From an uncultured Saprospiraceae bacterium (lineage in GTDB: Bacteria; Bacteroidota; Bacteroidia; Chitinophagales; Saprospiraceae), in assembly GCA_937921825.1 (NCBI GenBank), contig CAKZVK010000170.1, forward strand, positions 1 through 38,638: a DNA stretch of 38,638 bases, in the 5' to 3' direction. A program made the translations under genes and the position numbers. The notes under the pieces were generated by a model. That model was not told the DNA's origin. It ran no database searches and was given only the letters and a program-made list of their open reading frames with translations. Positions 25,554 to 33,940 of the stretch are shown one piece after another; positions within the stretch are counted from its first letter, which is position 1, and each line of letters begins with the position of its first letter.

Positions 25554-28478
25554 CTAGTTGAGCTGAGCATCCATGATGGCCTTATAGAATACAGATTGTA
25601 CTCTAGGTCTATAATTTTCCTTTCCAAAGACTCTGTTTTCCATAGTAGGGTAGGTCCGATTGGATAAAAATATATATATAAGGTCATACTTAGGATCAGC
25701 AAATACAGATATTCCTGTAAAACCTAAATGTCCAAAGGCCTGATCTGAGGCTTCTGCGCACATATTTTCTGTCTTATCAGGATTAAGCTCCTTCATATCG
25801 AAGCCTATACCTCTTCGTGTAGACTTATGATATCGAGTGGTAAATCTTCTTATGGTTCTAGACGAGATATAGCGCTTTCCAGCATAAGAGCCACCATTGA
25901 GTAACATCTGCATGAGCACTGCTAGATCTTCTGCATTAGAGAATAGACCGGCATGGCCTGCTACACCACCCAGCATGGCGGCACCCATATCGTGGACATG
26001 TCCATGGATAATTTCATCTCTGAAGTAAGTATCTTTTTCCGAAGGCGGTATTCTGTCTTTAGGAATTCTAGATAGAGGATTGTATAAAGTGTTTTTTAGT
26101 CCTAGTGGTCTGTAGAATTCTTGATCTACATAGGCGTTCAGTCCCATGCCTGTCTTGGACTCAATGATCTGCTGGAAGAGATAGAATCCAAGATCACTGT
26201 ATCTGTATTTTCTTGTGGGCTTAAGATCACAATTATAGATGTACTTATAGATAGTATCTCTGAAGTCATTTCTGAGGTATAGCTTATCCGTTACTTTTAT
26301 ACTGTGAGTACCTGTAAATTCACTTCGATAGTATTTCTCCAGACGCTTAGGATTTTTCACATCCTTTTCCATAGAGTCTTCGTAGAAGGCGATCCATCCT
26401 GGAAGTCCTGCATGATGGGCCATAACGTCTTCTAAGATTAGAGGACCCTTGTTAGTGGTATCTAGTTGGGGAAGATAGGCATCTAGACTTTGATTAAGAT
26501 TGATTTTGTTTTCATCATGAAGTTTCATCATGGCGATAGTAGTCGCTAGAATCTTAGTGACGGAAGCCACATCATAGACATCGTCAACTTTTACTTTTTT
26601 TCTTTTCTTATCTGTATGGTATCCGAAGGCCTTGTTGTAAAATATTTTTCCATGACGAGCCGCTAGAATCTGACAACCCGGTGCCGCTTTCTTATCGAAC
26701 ATCTCTTGGATTATAGTATCTATCTTGAGTAAGGTGTCTGATGAGATAAATACCTCTTCTGGACTGGCATAGCCTAGTCTGTACAGCTTCGGTCTAGTGA
26801 TACCCGTTTCTATCGGGAAATCTGCATGTGCTGTAACGGGTAGCTTGCCACTAATTTTTTGTACTCCAAATAATGCCTGTGCTGCAACTTCTTGCATAGC
26901 CTCATCTTCCTCATAGGCTTGGATAATCGCAGGTAATTTTCTAAAATATTTTAGAGCATAAGGACTGCCATTATTAATCAGTATCACCTTTTGCCTGCTG
27001 TTGAGCTGGTAGATGAGATCGAACATGGACTTACTGATACCAAAATCTTTTCTAGCATAAATAGATTGGTCATGCAGAGAGATAACGACGGTCTCATAGG
27101 ACGCCAGTTGTTTTAGAACGGAAGCTACTTTCTCTGCAGTAGGTTCTTTCGACAAGGAAAGATGTGTAGTCAGACCATACTTCGCTACTGCAGTCTGGAA
27201 AGGGGTTTTCTTTTTGGACCCTAGACTAAGCGTCGCTATTTTAGTAGGGTCGCCATCTTTTATAGGTACCAAGTCCAGTTCATCTTTGACTAGTGTAATG
27301 GCCTGCTCGTAGAGTTTCTTCTTCAGAGTATTAGAAGCAACATCATTTATATCCCTATCTATGCTCGGTACATTTTTTATGTAAGGCTTGCCGGTAAGGT
27401 TTAGTTCATGCTTGGCTTTTAAGATTTTTACCACTTTCTGATCTATGACATTGACATCTAGACGATCAGAGGTCACGGCATCTCTGAGAGTCTTTACAGC
27501 CTTAGCGATATCTATCGGTAAGAGCATAATATCATTACCTGCTTTGATAGCTTCTAGCTCCATTTCACCGGGCTTAAAATGCTTTGCCACGCCTTTCATT
27601 TCTAGGCCATCAGTGAATATCAATCCATCAAAATGCAATTGATCCTGTAGGAGTTCTGTCACAACTTTTCTAGAGAGTGAAGTCGGTCTGTTCTTTTCAG
27701 CATCTAGAGCTGGAATAGCAAGATGAGCAGTCATAACACTTTTGACGCCTAATTGCGTGAGTACCCTAAATGGCATCATCTCTATACTGTCTAACCTTTT
27801 TCTATCATGTGTAATGACGGGTAGGTCGTAATGGGAGTCTACATCTGTATCTCCATGTCCTGGAAAATGCTTCATGCAGGCGAGTACACCACCGTCTTGT
27901 AGGCCCTTAGCATAAGCGTAGGACTTTGTAGCGACATTGAAATTGCTTTCTCCAAATGATCTATTATGGATTACTGGATTGTCAGGGTTATTGTTGACAT
28001 CGACGACAGGAGCAAAGTTTACATGTACGCCTATACGTTTGAGTTGATCGGCGATAGTTTGTCCCATTTCGTAGACCAAGGTATTATCTGTAATCGCCCC
28101 TAAGGTCAGTTGCTTAGGAAAAGAAATAGCGGAGTCTTTATGTCTCATGCCGAGTCCCCATTCAGCATCTATAGCCACCATCAGTGGTGTATCTGAGAGA
28201 CGTTGATATTTGTTTGTCAGTTCTGCTTGCTTGGTAGGGGTGCCTTGGAAGAAGCAGAGTCCTCCTACTTTATACTTTTTTATTTGCTCTTCTACACTTT
28301 TGATATGATCACTACCGAGGTCAGAATGTGCTCGTATCATGAAGAGCTGACCTATCTTCTCATCGAGAGACATGGTTTTCAGCTTGGCATTGGCCCATTC
28401 TAGTGCAGGATCTTTGTAAGATTGTGCATTGAAGAAAGAGGGACTTAAGAGAAGTACGAGTAGGAGTAGTTTATTCAT
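25554..28478 (-). CDS. GH3 - serine hydrolase (beta-lactamase fold) fusion
   Basis: This 974-residue exported enzyme starts at the ATG at 28478, which gives a clean signal peptide cut before Gln19; the ATG at 28511 lies inside the upstream gene. The GH3 domain (about 25-355) has KHFPGHGDTDVDSH (203-216, the His loop of NagZ-type enzymes) and IFTDGLEM (nucleophile Asp290), so it probably cleaves beta-N-acetylglucosamine links. A GH3 C-terminal-like domain spans about 390-560. Residues 580-974 are a class C beta-lactamase/DD-peptidase fold with SVTK (Ser639, Lys642), YSD (760-762) and HLG near the end. The fusion suggests action on cell-wall muropeptides. One base separates it from the TMTC-like gene. 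Confidence 0.9.
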   Translation of the reverse strand: MNKLLLLVLLLSPSFFNAQSYKDPALEWANAKLKTMSLDEKIGQLFMIRAHSDLGSDHIKSVEEQIKKYKVGGLCFFQGTPTKQAELTNKYQRLSDTPLMVAIDAEWGLGMRHKDSAISFPKQLTLGAITDNTLVYEMGQTIADQLKRIGVHVNFAPVVDVNNNPDNPVIHNRSFGESNFNVATKSYAYAKGLQDGGVLACMKHFPGHGDTDVDSHYDLPVITHDRKRLDSIEMMPFRVLTQLGVKSVMTAHLAIPALDAEKNRPTSLSRKVVTELLQDQLHFDGLIFTDGLEMKGVAKHFKPGEMELEAIKAGNDIMLLPIDIAKAVKTLRDAVTSDRLDVNVIDQKVVKILKAKHELNLTGKPYIKNVPSIDRDINDVASNTLKKKLYEQAITLVKDELDLVPIKDGDPTKIATLSLGSKKKTPFQTAVAKYGLTTHLSLSKEPTAEKVASVLKQLASYETVVISLHDQSIYARKDFGISKSMFDLIYQLNSRQKVILINNGSPYALKYFRKLPAIIQAYEEDEAMQEVAAQALFGVQKISGKLPVTAHADFPIETGITRPKLYRLGYASPEEVFISSDTLLKIDTIIQEMFDKKAAPGCQILAARHGKIFYNKAFGYHTDKKRKKVKVDDVYDVASVTKILATTIAMMKLHDENKINLNQSLDAYLPQLDTTNKGPLILEDVMAHHAGLPGWIAFYEDSMEKDVKNPKRLEKYYRSEFTGTHSIKVTDKLYLRNDFRDTIYKYIYNCDLKPTRKYRYSDLGFYLFQQIIESKTGMGLNAYVDQEFYRPLGLKNTLYNPLSRIPKDRIPPSEKDTYFRDEIIHGHVHDMGAAMLGGVAGHAGLFSNAEDLAVLMQMLLNGGSYAGKRYISSRTIRRFTTRYHKSTRRGIGFDMKELNPDKTENMCAEASDQAFGHLGFTGISVFADPKYDLIYIFLSNRTYPTMENRVFGKENYRPRVQSVFYKAIMDAQLN

Positions 28479-28479
28479 G

Positions 28480-30495
28480 TTATTTCTTTCCCTGGATTCC
28501 ATCCAGTGCATTAGGGTCTAAGGCTAAAGCTTTGTTGTAAAAATCTGCTGCAGTGACGGCGTCACCTTTGTTCTTGTAGGCCGTGCCTAAGTTGACATGG
28601 GCCATTGCAGATTTAGGATTTATTTTCAGTGCTTTATCAAAATAGAAGATCGCTCTGTCATGATCTCCTTTGATACCATTAACGATACCAAGGAGTCGCA
28701 AAGTTTCTGGATCTCCAGGACTGAGCTCATAAGAACGTGTTAAATATTTTTCGCTTTTGGCTATATCATTTTTCTTTTGCCCAAAGTGCTTGCCAGCATC
28801 ACGGAGGATAATAGGCAAGTTGTCTTGTGCATCTTTAAAGTCTGGGTAGAGCCCTAGGACTTTATCGTAGTAAGCAATAGATTCTTCATAGTTCTCCTGA
28901 TAGAACAAGGCATTACCGATAAGTAGGTAGGCATTTCTATAGGTAGGATGTATGTTGATTGCTTCTTTTAGATAGCCAATGGCCTCCGTAAGCATCTGAG
29001 ATTTTTTTGTACTTGCTTTTAATTTGGAGGCTTCTGTAGTGAGTGCTCCTCCAGCGGCATTGAGTAATTTCGCACTTCTGCCATTCGTCTTTACATCTGT
29101 CGTAAATAGGGTGAAATCATCTTTCCAGACCTGATTACGAGTGATAGTTTTAAAAGCAAAGCCCAAGAGAATGAGTCCTGTAATTGCCAGTAAGATATTT
29201 TCCTTTTTAATGTACTGCGTCATCAGTCTAGCGATGACCAATAAGATTCCTAGGGAAGGCATGAACATAAATCGTTCACTCATATTGGTGCCGATAGGGA
29301 AGACGATATTAGAAACAATAGACAAGGTTATAATGAAGAACGCTAAACCAAAACTGACTACTTTGTCTTTTTTCCAGAAGTAGACAATGCTTCCTAAGAT
29401 CGCAATATAAAGAGCCACACTAGCTAGCACTTGCCAATTGCTGAATTGCATGATTTCTACAGCTCTAGGATAGTAGTCATGTGACAGCGGATGTGGAAAG
29501 ATGAGCAACCATACATATTTGCCAAGCGTAAAGAAGATAGTCGCTAGTTTTTCGCCTCCAGAAAAAGGCACCCAAGAGGCACCCGATAATTTTAGAAATG
29601 GATTATTCATCAGCTCCATAGAATTAGAACCAAAGTCCATTCCGAGTACTGCTGTTCTGATAGCTAAGAAGGCAATAGTGCTGACTAGGAAGGGCCATAA
29701 GTATTTCAAGCTATTAATAAGTGATAGACGCTTGAAGGCCATATACATTAGTGGCACCACGGCAAGGAAGGTAATCGCATTCTCTTTGCTCATCAGCGCA
29801 ATGAAAAAACTTACAAGCACTAGAATATTCCACTTACCAGACTTAGAGTGATAATATTTAAGACTAGCCCAGAGTGCTATGATGCCTCCCAGCATGGTCA
29901 TGATTTCATCTCTTCCTTTGATATTGGCTACCGCTTCTGTATGAATTGGATGCGCCACATAGAGTAGACAAGTTATAAAGATGAAAAGGCGAATTTTATT
30001 TTCTTTCTGACCTTTCTTGGTGTTGCCTAGGAGTAGAAGTGCCAGAAACTTATACAGCATGATACCTAGAAAAGCGTACAGCAGGACATTTATTAAATGG
30101 CCTATGAAAGGGCTTCTCCCGAAGAGTTGCCACTCCAGGGCATACATGATTTGTGTAAAAGGTCTGTATCTCCCTCCCGCCACCAATTTGGCTTTACCTT
30201 CTTCTTTAAAGAATCCGTAGAATGTATCATTACCGAGTATCCCAGGAATGCCGCTGATACCTTCTTGGGTAAACATATTATCATAGATGACTATAGCGTC
30301 ATCTTGGGTATAATCATGGGTCAGCGTATTGGCATAAAGAAGGATAGCCAAGATTGCCAAAGCCGCTTTATGAAAGGAGATTTTATGCCAAATAGCAGTA
30401 GTGCTAACTGCCTGAGATCCAGCATTCTGTGTCGCTAGTCTAGCAGAGTCATTTGACTTCTGAGCCTTTTTATGTTGTTTCTTGCTTTTGGCCAT
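28480..30495 (-). CDS. TMTC-like membrane protein with TPR repeats (putative protein O-mannosyltransferase)
   Basis: This 671-residue protein starts at the ATG at 30495 (MAKSKKQHKK). A TTG upstream gives only extra residues with no support. A basic N-terminus leads into about ten membrane segments (45-455). TQDDAI (Asp65, Asp66) lies in the first loop, followed by GGRYRPFTQ and HPIHTEAVANIKGRDE, the pattern of TMTC/PMT-type GT-C transferases. Residues about 470-670 are TPR repeats (ATYRNAYLLIG-like, PKSAMAHVNLGTAYKNKGD). In animals TMTC proteins O-mannosylate cadherins; bacterial members are little studied. It is first in the operon with the GH3 fusion and the Lol-type permease. Confidence 0.78.
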   Translation of the reverse strand: MAKSKKQHKKAQKSNDSARLATQNAGSQAVSTTAIWHKISFHKAALAILAILLYANTLTHDYTQDDAIVIYDNMFTQEGISGIPGILGNDTFYGFFKEEGKAKLVAGGRYRPFTQIMYALEWQLFGRSPFIGHLINVLLYAFLGIMLYKFLALLLLGNTKKGQKENKIRLFIFITCLLYVAHPIHTEAVANIKGRDEIMTMLGGIIALWASLKYYHSKSGKWNILVLVSFFIALMSKENAITFLAVVPLMYMAFKRLSLINSLKYLWPFLVSTIAFLAIRTAVLGMDFGSNSMELMNNPFLKLSGASWVPFSGGEKLATIFFTLGKYVWLLIFPHPLSHDYYPRAVEIMQFSNWQVLASVALYIAILGSIVYFWKKDKVVSFGLAFFIITLSIVSNIVFPIGTNMSERFMFMPSLGILLVIARLMTQYIKKENILLAITGLILLGFAFKTITRNQVWKDDFTLFTTDVKTNGRSAKLLNAAGGALTTEASKLKASTKKSQMLTEAIGYLKEAINIHPTYRNAYLLIGNALFYQENYEESIAYYDKVLGLYPDFKDAQDNLPIILRDAGKHFGQKKNDIAKSEKYLTRSYELSPGDPETLRLLGIVNGIKGDHDRAIFYFDKALKINPKSAMAHVNLGTAYKNKGDAVTAADFYNKALALDPNALDGIQGKK

Positions 30496-30499
30496 GGCA

Positions 30500-30507
30500 C
30501 AAAAATA
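30500..30507 (-). promoter_or_regulatory. putative -7 box before the TMTC-like gene
   Basis: The minus strand reads TATTTTTG, matching TAnnTTTG, four bases before the ATG at 30495. If used, the transcript would be leaderless or nearly so. No good -33 element is seen, so this may be chance in AT-rich DNA. The remaining bases up to 30777 hold no gene that I can support. Confidence 0.25.
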
Positions 30508-30777
30508 CAAATTACAAATAATACTAATATATAAAGTCTTAAAAACAAGTAAAGTGAGGGTTTTGGGGCTTTTGGAGCTTTATGACAGATTGTAAGGAAG
30601 GATAGTAGTCTAAGCGAAATTTCTGTTGAAATTCAGAGCCTCTATGATGAAAAACGGGCCAGTGCCGATTTAATTGATTTCTCTGTCGATATTCTGCGAG
30701 CAATCAGCTAAATCTTGCTCATTCTAAGCTTTAAAAAGCTCAGATTATTCTATTTTACAGCCTATCAACCTAGTTAT

Positions 30778-32538
30778 ATGAAAAAATTACTGTTTTTATT
30801 TCCGATGACATTTTTATTGGGGATAATACATCTCTCTGCACAGATCGACTACGATAAGTTTCCAGAGGTAACCTCCACTTATCTGATCAATGATGTCCAT
30901 ATTCAGAAAAGTCCGACAGACAGCTTTGGCCTTGGGGATATTCTGATTAAGGACGGATTTATTTCACAGGTGGCGAGAAATATTACTGCACCAGCTGATG
31001 CCTATGTAATAGAAGGCGATTCCGCTTATGTCTATCCCGCCTTTATAGATGCCCTTTCTCACACAGGCATTGCTAAGAAGGAGGACAAAGGCGACAGACC
31101 CAAAGTCAAATTTCAAGGCTATCCACCCAATAGTGTGGTCGGTATCACTCCAGAGGTTCTGGCTTATAAATTAGTAGACCCTTCTCAAGAGACTATCAAG
31201 AAAATGAAGTCGAATGGATTCGCTGTCTCGCATGTCGTCCCTCGTGGAAAGATGTTGCCTGGTCAGGGAAGTGTCATGTTACTGAGTGGTGAGACAAATG
31301 AAGAGATGCTGCTAGGAGAAGCGGGCTCTATGTATTTTCAGTTAGCAGGAACCAGAGGTTTCTATCCTACGACAGTGATAGGGGTAATGGCTAAGTGGAG
31401 AGACCTCTACAGACAAGCAACCTACCTAGACAAACATCAGGCAGTCTCTAAAGCTTCAGCTGGCCCAGCTAAAAGAGCAAAGGCAGATAAAAGCCTGCAG
31501 GCTCTAGTACCTGTGACTAAAAAGCAGCAGACCGTATTCATGAAAGCCGAAAAGGCAAAAGACATCCATCGGGCAATTGCGCTTCAGCAAGACCTTGGGT
31601 ATAAATTGGTGCTGGCAGAAGTCAAACAAGCGGGTCCTGCTTTGGATAAGATCAAGAAGCTTAATATTCCTGTTTTGATTTCGGCGAAGTTGCCTAAGGA
31701 AGTAAAAGAGAAAGGCGCCAAAGACAAAAAAGATAAAGGAAAGCAAAAGGACATGGATAAAAAGTCCACGGCAGATAAAAATAAAACGTCTGAAAAGCCT
31801 GCAGCAAAAAAGAAAGCCAAGAAAGAGGATAGTCCTGAAGTAAAGGCTATGAAGGAAAGAAAAAAGAAAAGTTATGACGCTTATGTAGGGCAAGCTGCTG
31901 CTCTAGAAAAAGCTGGTGTGCCTTTCGCCTTTTCATTCCTAGATAGTAAGCCTGAGGACCTCAAGAAAACATTGAAGCGTATGATGAAGGCTGGTTTGTC
32001 TCAGTCGGGAGCTTTTGCAGCCCTGACGACACAACCTGCAAAGGTGCTTGGGATAGATAAGCAAGTGGGGACTATAGCTAATGGTAAAATGGCCAATCTA
32101 TTCCTAACTACTGCTCCTTATTTTTCTGATGATGCAAATATCAAGTACACCTTTGTAGAAGGCGATATGACTGAGTTTGAAATAAAACCCAAAAAGAAAA
32201 AAGGAGAGGGCTCAGAAGATTTCAAGAAGACACTAGCTGGAAGATGGAGTTATGAAGTGGAAACACCGATGGGTACCTATGATGGCGTTATCGAAATATC
32301 TGGAGATGAAGATATGGCTGTAAAAGTGATAAGTAGTGATGCACCTGGTGATCCGATGATCGGCAGAGACATAGAGGTTGGTGATCAATCTCTAACTTAT
32401 GTAACCACTCTAGATATGGGAGGCGGTTCTATGGAAATGACGACCTCTGTAGATGTGGATGGTGATTCTATGACGGGTACGGTAGAGATAGACGGCATGG
32501 GATCTATGCCTATTACGGGGACTAAATTGCCAGAGTAA
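30778..32538 (+). CDS. exported amidohydrolase-like protein with degenerate metal site (paralogue 1)
   Basis: This 586-residue protein starts at the ATG at 30778; an upstream TTG would place about 20 residues before the signal peptide. Cleavage after LSA leaves Gln. The amidohydrolase fold is seen in LIKDGFISQV, YPAFIDALSH (90-95) and QVGTIANGKMANLFL. The HxH metal motif is Leu-Ser-His here, so the first His is lost. A strongly Lys-rich insert (about 308-360, mostly Lys, Asp, Glu and Ala) interrupts the barrel. A C-terminal domain (about 485-586) has a repeated beta pattern rich in Asp, Gly and Met. It is first of three tandem paralogues. Catalysis is doubtful. Confidence 0.78.
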   Translation: MKKLLFLFPMTFLLGIIHLSAQIDYDKFPEVTSTYLINDVHIQKSPTDSFGLGDILIKDGFISQVARNITAPADAYVIEGDSAYVYPAFIDALSHTGIAKKEDKGDRPKVKFQGYPPNSVVGITPEVLAYKLVDPSQETIKKMKSNGFAVSHVVPRGKMLPGQGSVMLLSGETNEEMLLGEAGSMYFQLAGTRGFYPTTVIGVMAKWRDLYRQATYLDKHQAVSKASAGPAKRAKADKSLQALVPVTKKQQTVFMKAEKAKDIHRAIALQQDLGYKLVLAEVKQAGPALDKIKKLNIPVLISAKLPKEVKEKGAKDKKDKGKQKDMDKKSTADKNKTSEKPAAKKKAKKEDSPEVKAMKERKKKSYDAYVGQAAALEKAGVPFAFSFLDSKPEDLKKTLKRMMKAGLSQSGAFAALTTQPAKVLGIDKQVGTIANGKMANLFLTTAPYFSDDANIKYTFVEGDMTEFEIKPKKKKGEGSEDFKKTLAGRWSYEVETPMGTYDGVIEISGDEDMAVKVISSDAPGDPMIGRDIEVGDQSLTYVTTLDMGGGSMEMTTSVDVDGDSMTGTVEIDGMGSMPITGTKLPE

Positions 32539-32563
32539 TTACTAAAAAAAGATAATCGACAAG

Positions 32564-33931
32564 ATGATAATGAATAATATAAAATATATAGTTGTGGTCC
32601 TCTCGGCATTGCTGTCTCAGCAATTAGTCGCACAGGATACAGGAGATGTACTCATTAAGAATGGGACTGTCATAACTATTACCGATGGGGTAAAGGAAAA
32701 TACGGACCTACTCATCAGGAATGGAAAAATATCCCAAATGGGAGAAGGCCTCACTGCTGGTGATAACGTCAGAGTCATAGACGCTGATAATATGTATGTC
32801 ATGCCGGGTATAATTGATGCCCACTCTCATATAGCAATAGATGCTGTAAATGAAGCGACTGATCCTGTCACGGCACAGGTATGGGTCGGAGATGCACTGA
32901 ATCCTTATGATGTCAATGTCTACCGTGCACTAGCAGGTGGCGTCACCATCTCTCATGCAATGCATGGCTCAGCCAATGCTATAGGTGGTCAGTGCGAAAC
33001 AATAAAGCACCGCTACGGTGTAGAGGATCCTGAAGCGATGCGTATGAAAGGTGCTATGCGAACTATAAAATTTGCACTAGGCGAAAATCCGATCAGAGTT
33101 CATGGAGAAGGACAGAGCATAGTCCCTAATACCAGAATGGGTATGGAGCAGGTCTTCCGAAATTCATTTGCTGAAGGTAAGGCTTATGCTAAAGCATGGA
33201 AAGACTACAGCAGTGGTAAGACCAAAACACCTCCTGAATACAGCCTTCAAAAACAAACGATGGCTGATATTATTTCAGGGGATATTATGATACACTGTCA
33301 CTCATACCGTGCAGATGAAATATTGATGTTGATGAATGTATTGAAAGATTATGGCGTAGATAAGATTTGTTTTCAGCATGTGAATGAAGGTTTTAAGGTA
33401 GCGCCTGAGCTGGCAGAATTTGGAGCTTATGCTTCTGTGTTTTCTGACTGGTGGGCTTATAAATTTGAAGTCTATTATTCTACTGCTTACAATGCTGCTA
33501 TCCTGACTAAGAATGGGGTAGTGACTTCTATAAATTCTGATTCTAGAGAACTCATCAGACACCTCTATCATGAAGCGGCTAAGACTCAGAAGTATGGTGG
33601 CTTGTCAGATAATGAAGCACTGAAATTGATTACGATTAACCCTGCGATACAGTTGGGCATTCAAGATAGAGTGGGTTCTATAGAAAAAGGAAAGGATGGG
33701 GATATTGCCATATTCAATAAGCATCCCTTGTCTATCTACGCAGTTCCTCAGTATACAATTGTGGATGGCATAGTAAGATTTGATATCAATGAAGATCCGA
33801 TAGATATGCGAATAGATGTAGATCCGGAAGAAGCCGTTCCAGCGTTTATGGAAACTTTAGACCACAGTGAAGATGATAGTTGTATGCAAGGAGTCCAAGG
33901 TCATCATCATTCTCATTCTCACAAACATTAA
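32564..33931 (+). CDS. exported amidohydrolase with intact metal site (paralogue 2)
   Basis: This 455-residue protein has a signal peptide cut before Gln24 (LVA then QDTGD). It resembles imidazolonepropionase-like members of the amidohydrolase superfamily. Metal residues are all present: IIDAHSH (His87, His89), IHCHSY (His244 and/or 246), FQHVNEG (His272) and INSDS (Asp326). The tail is HHHSHSHKH, a natural His-rich end that could store or pass on metal. ATGs at 32564 and 32570 are both possible. It starts 25 bases after paralogue 1 and 9 bases before paralogue 3. Its substrate, perhaps a dipeptide or cyclic amide, is unknown. Confidence 0.85.
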   Translation: MIMNNIKYIVVVLSALLSQQLVAQDTGDVLIKNGTVITITDGVKENTDLLIRNGKISQMGEGLTAGDNVRVIDADNMYVMPGIIDAHSHIAIDAVNEATDPVTAQVWVGDALNPYDVNVYRALAGGVTISHAMHGSANAIGGQCETIKHRYGVEDPEAMRMKGAMRTIKFALGENPIRVHGEGQSIVPNTRMGMEQVFRNSFAEGKAYAKAWKDYSSGKTKTPPEYSLQKQTMADIISGDIMIHCHSYRADEILMLMNVLKDYGVDKICFQHVNEGFKVAPELAEFGAYASVFSDWWAYKFEVYYSTAYNAAILTKNGVVTSINSDSRELIRHLYHEAAKTQKYGGLSDNEALKLITINPAIQLGIQDRVGSIEKGKDGDIAIFNKHPLSIYAVPQYTIVDGIVRFDINEDPIDMRIDVDPEEAVPAFMETLDHSEDDSCMQGVQGHHHSHSHKH

Positions 33932-33940
33932 GAAAGAAAG

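Noticed and set aside
28479-28511. Upstream ATG for the GH3 fusion
   Set aside because: It overlaps the preceding gene and places 11 polar residues before a clear signal peptide.
31504-31893. Minus-strand Phe/Leu-rich frames opposite the Lys-rich insert
   Set aside because: They are antisense images of Lys codons (AAA/AAG read as TTT/CTT) inside a well-supported gene.
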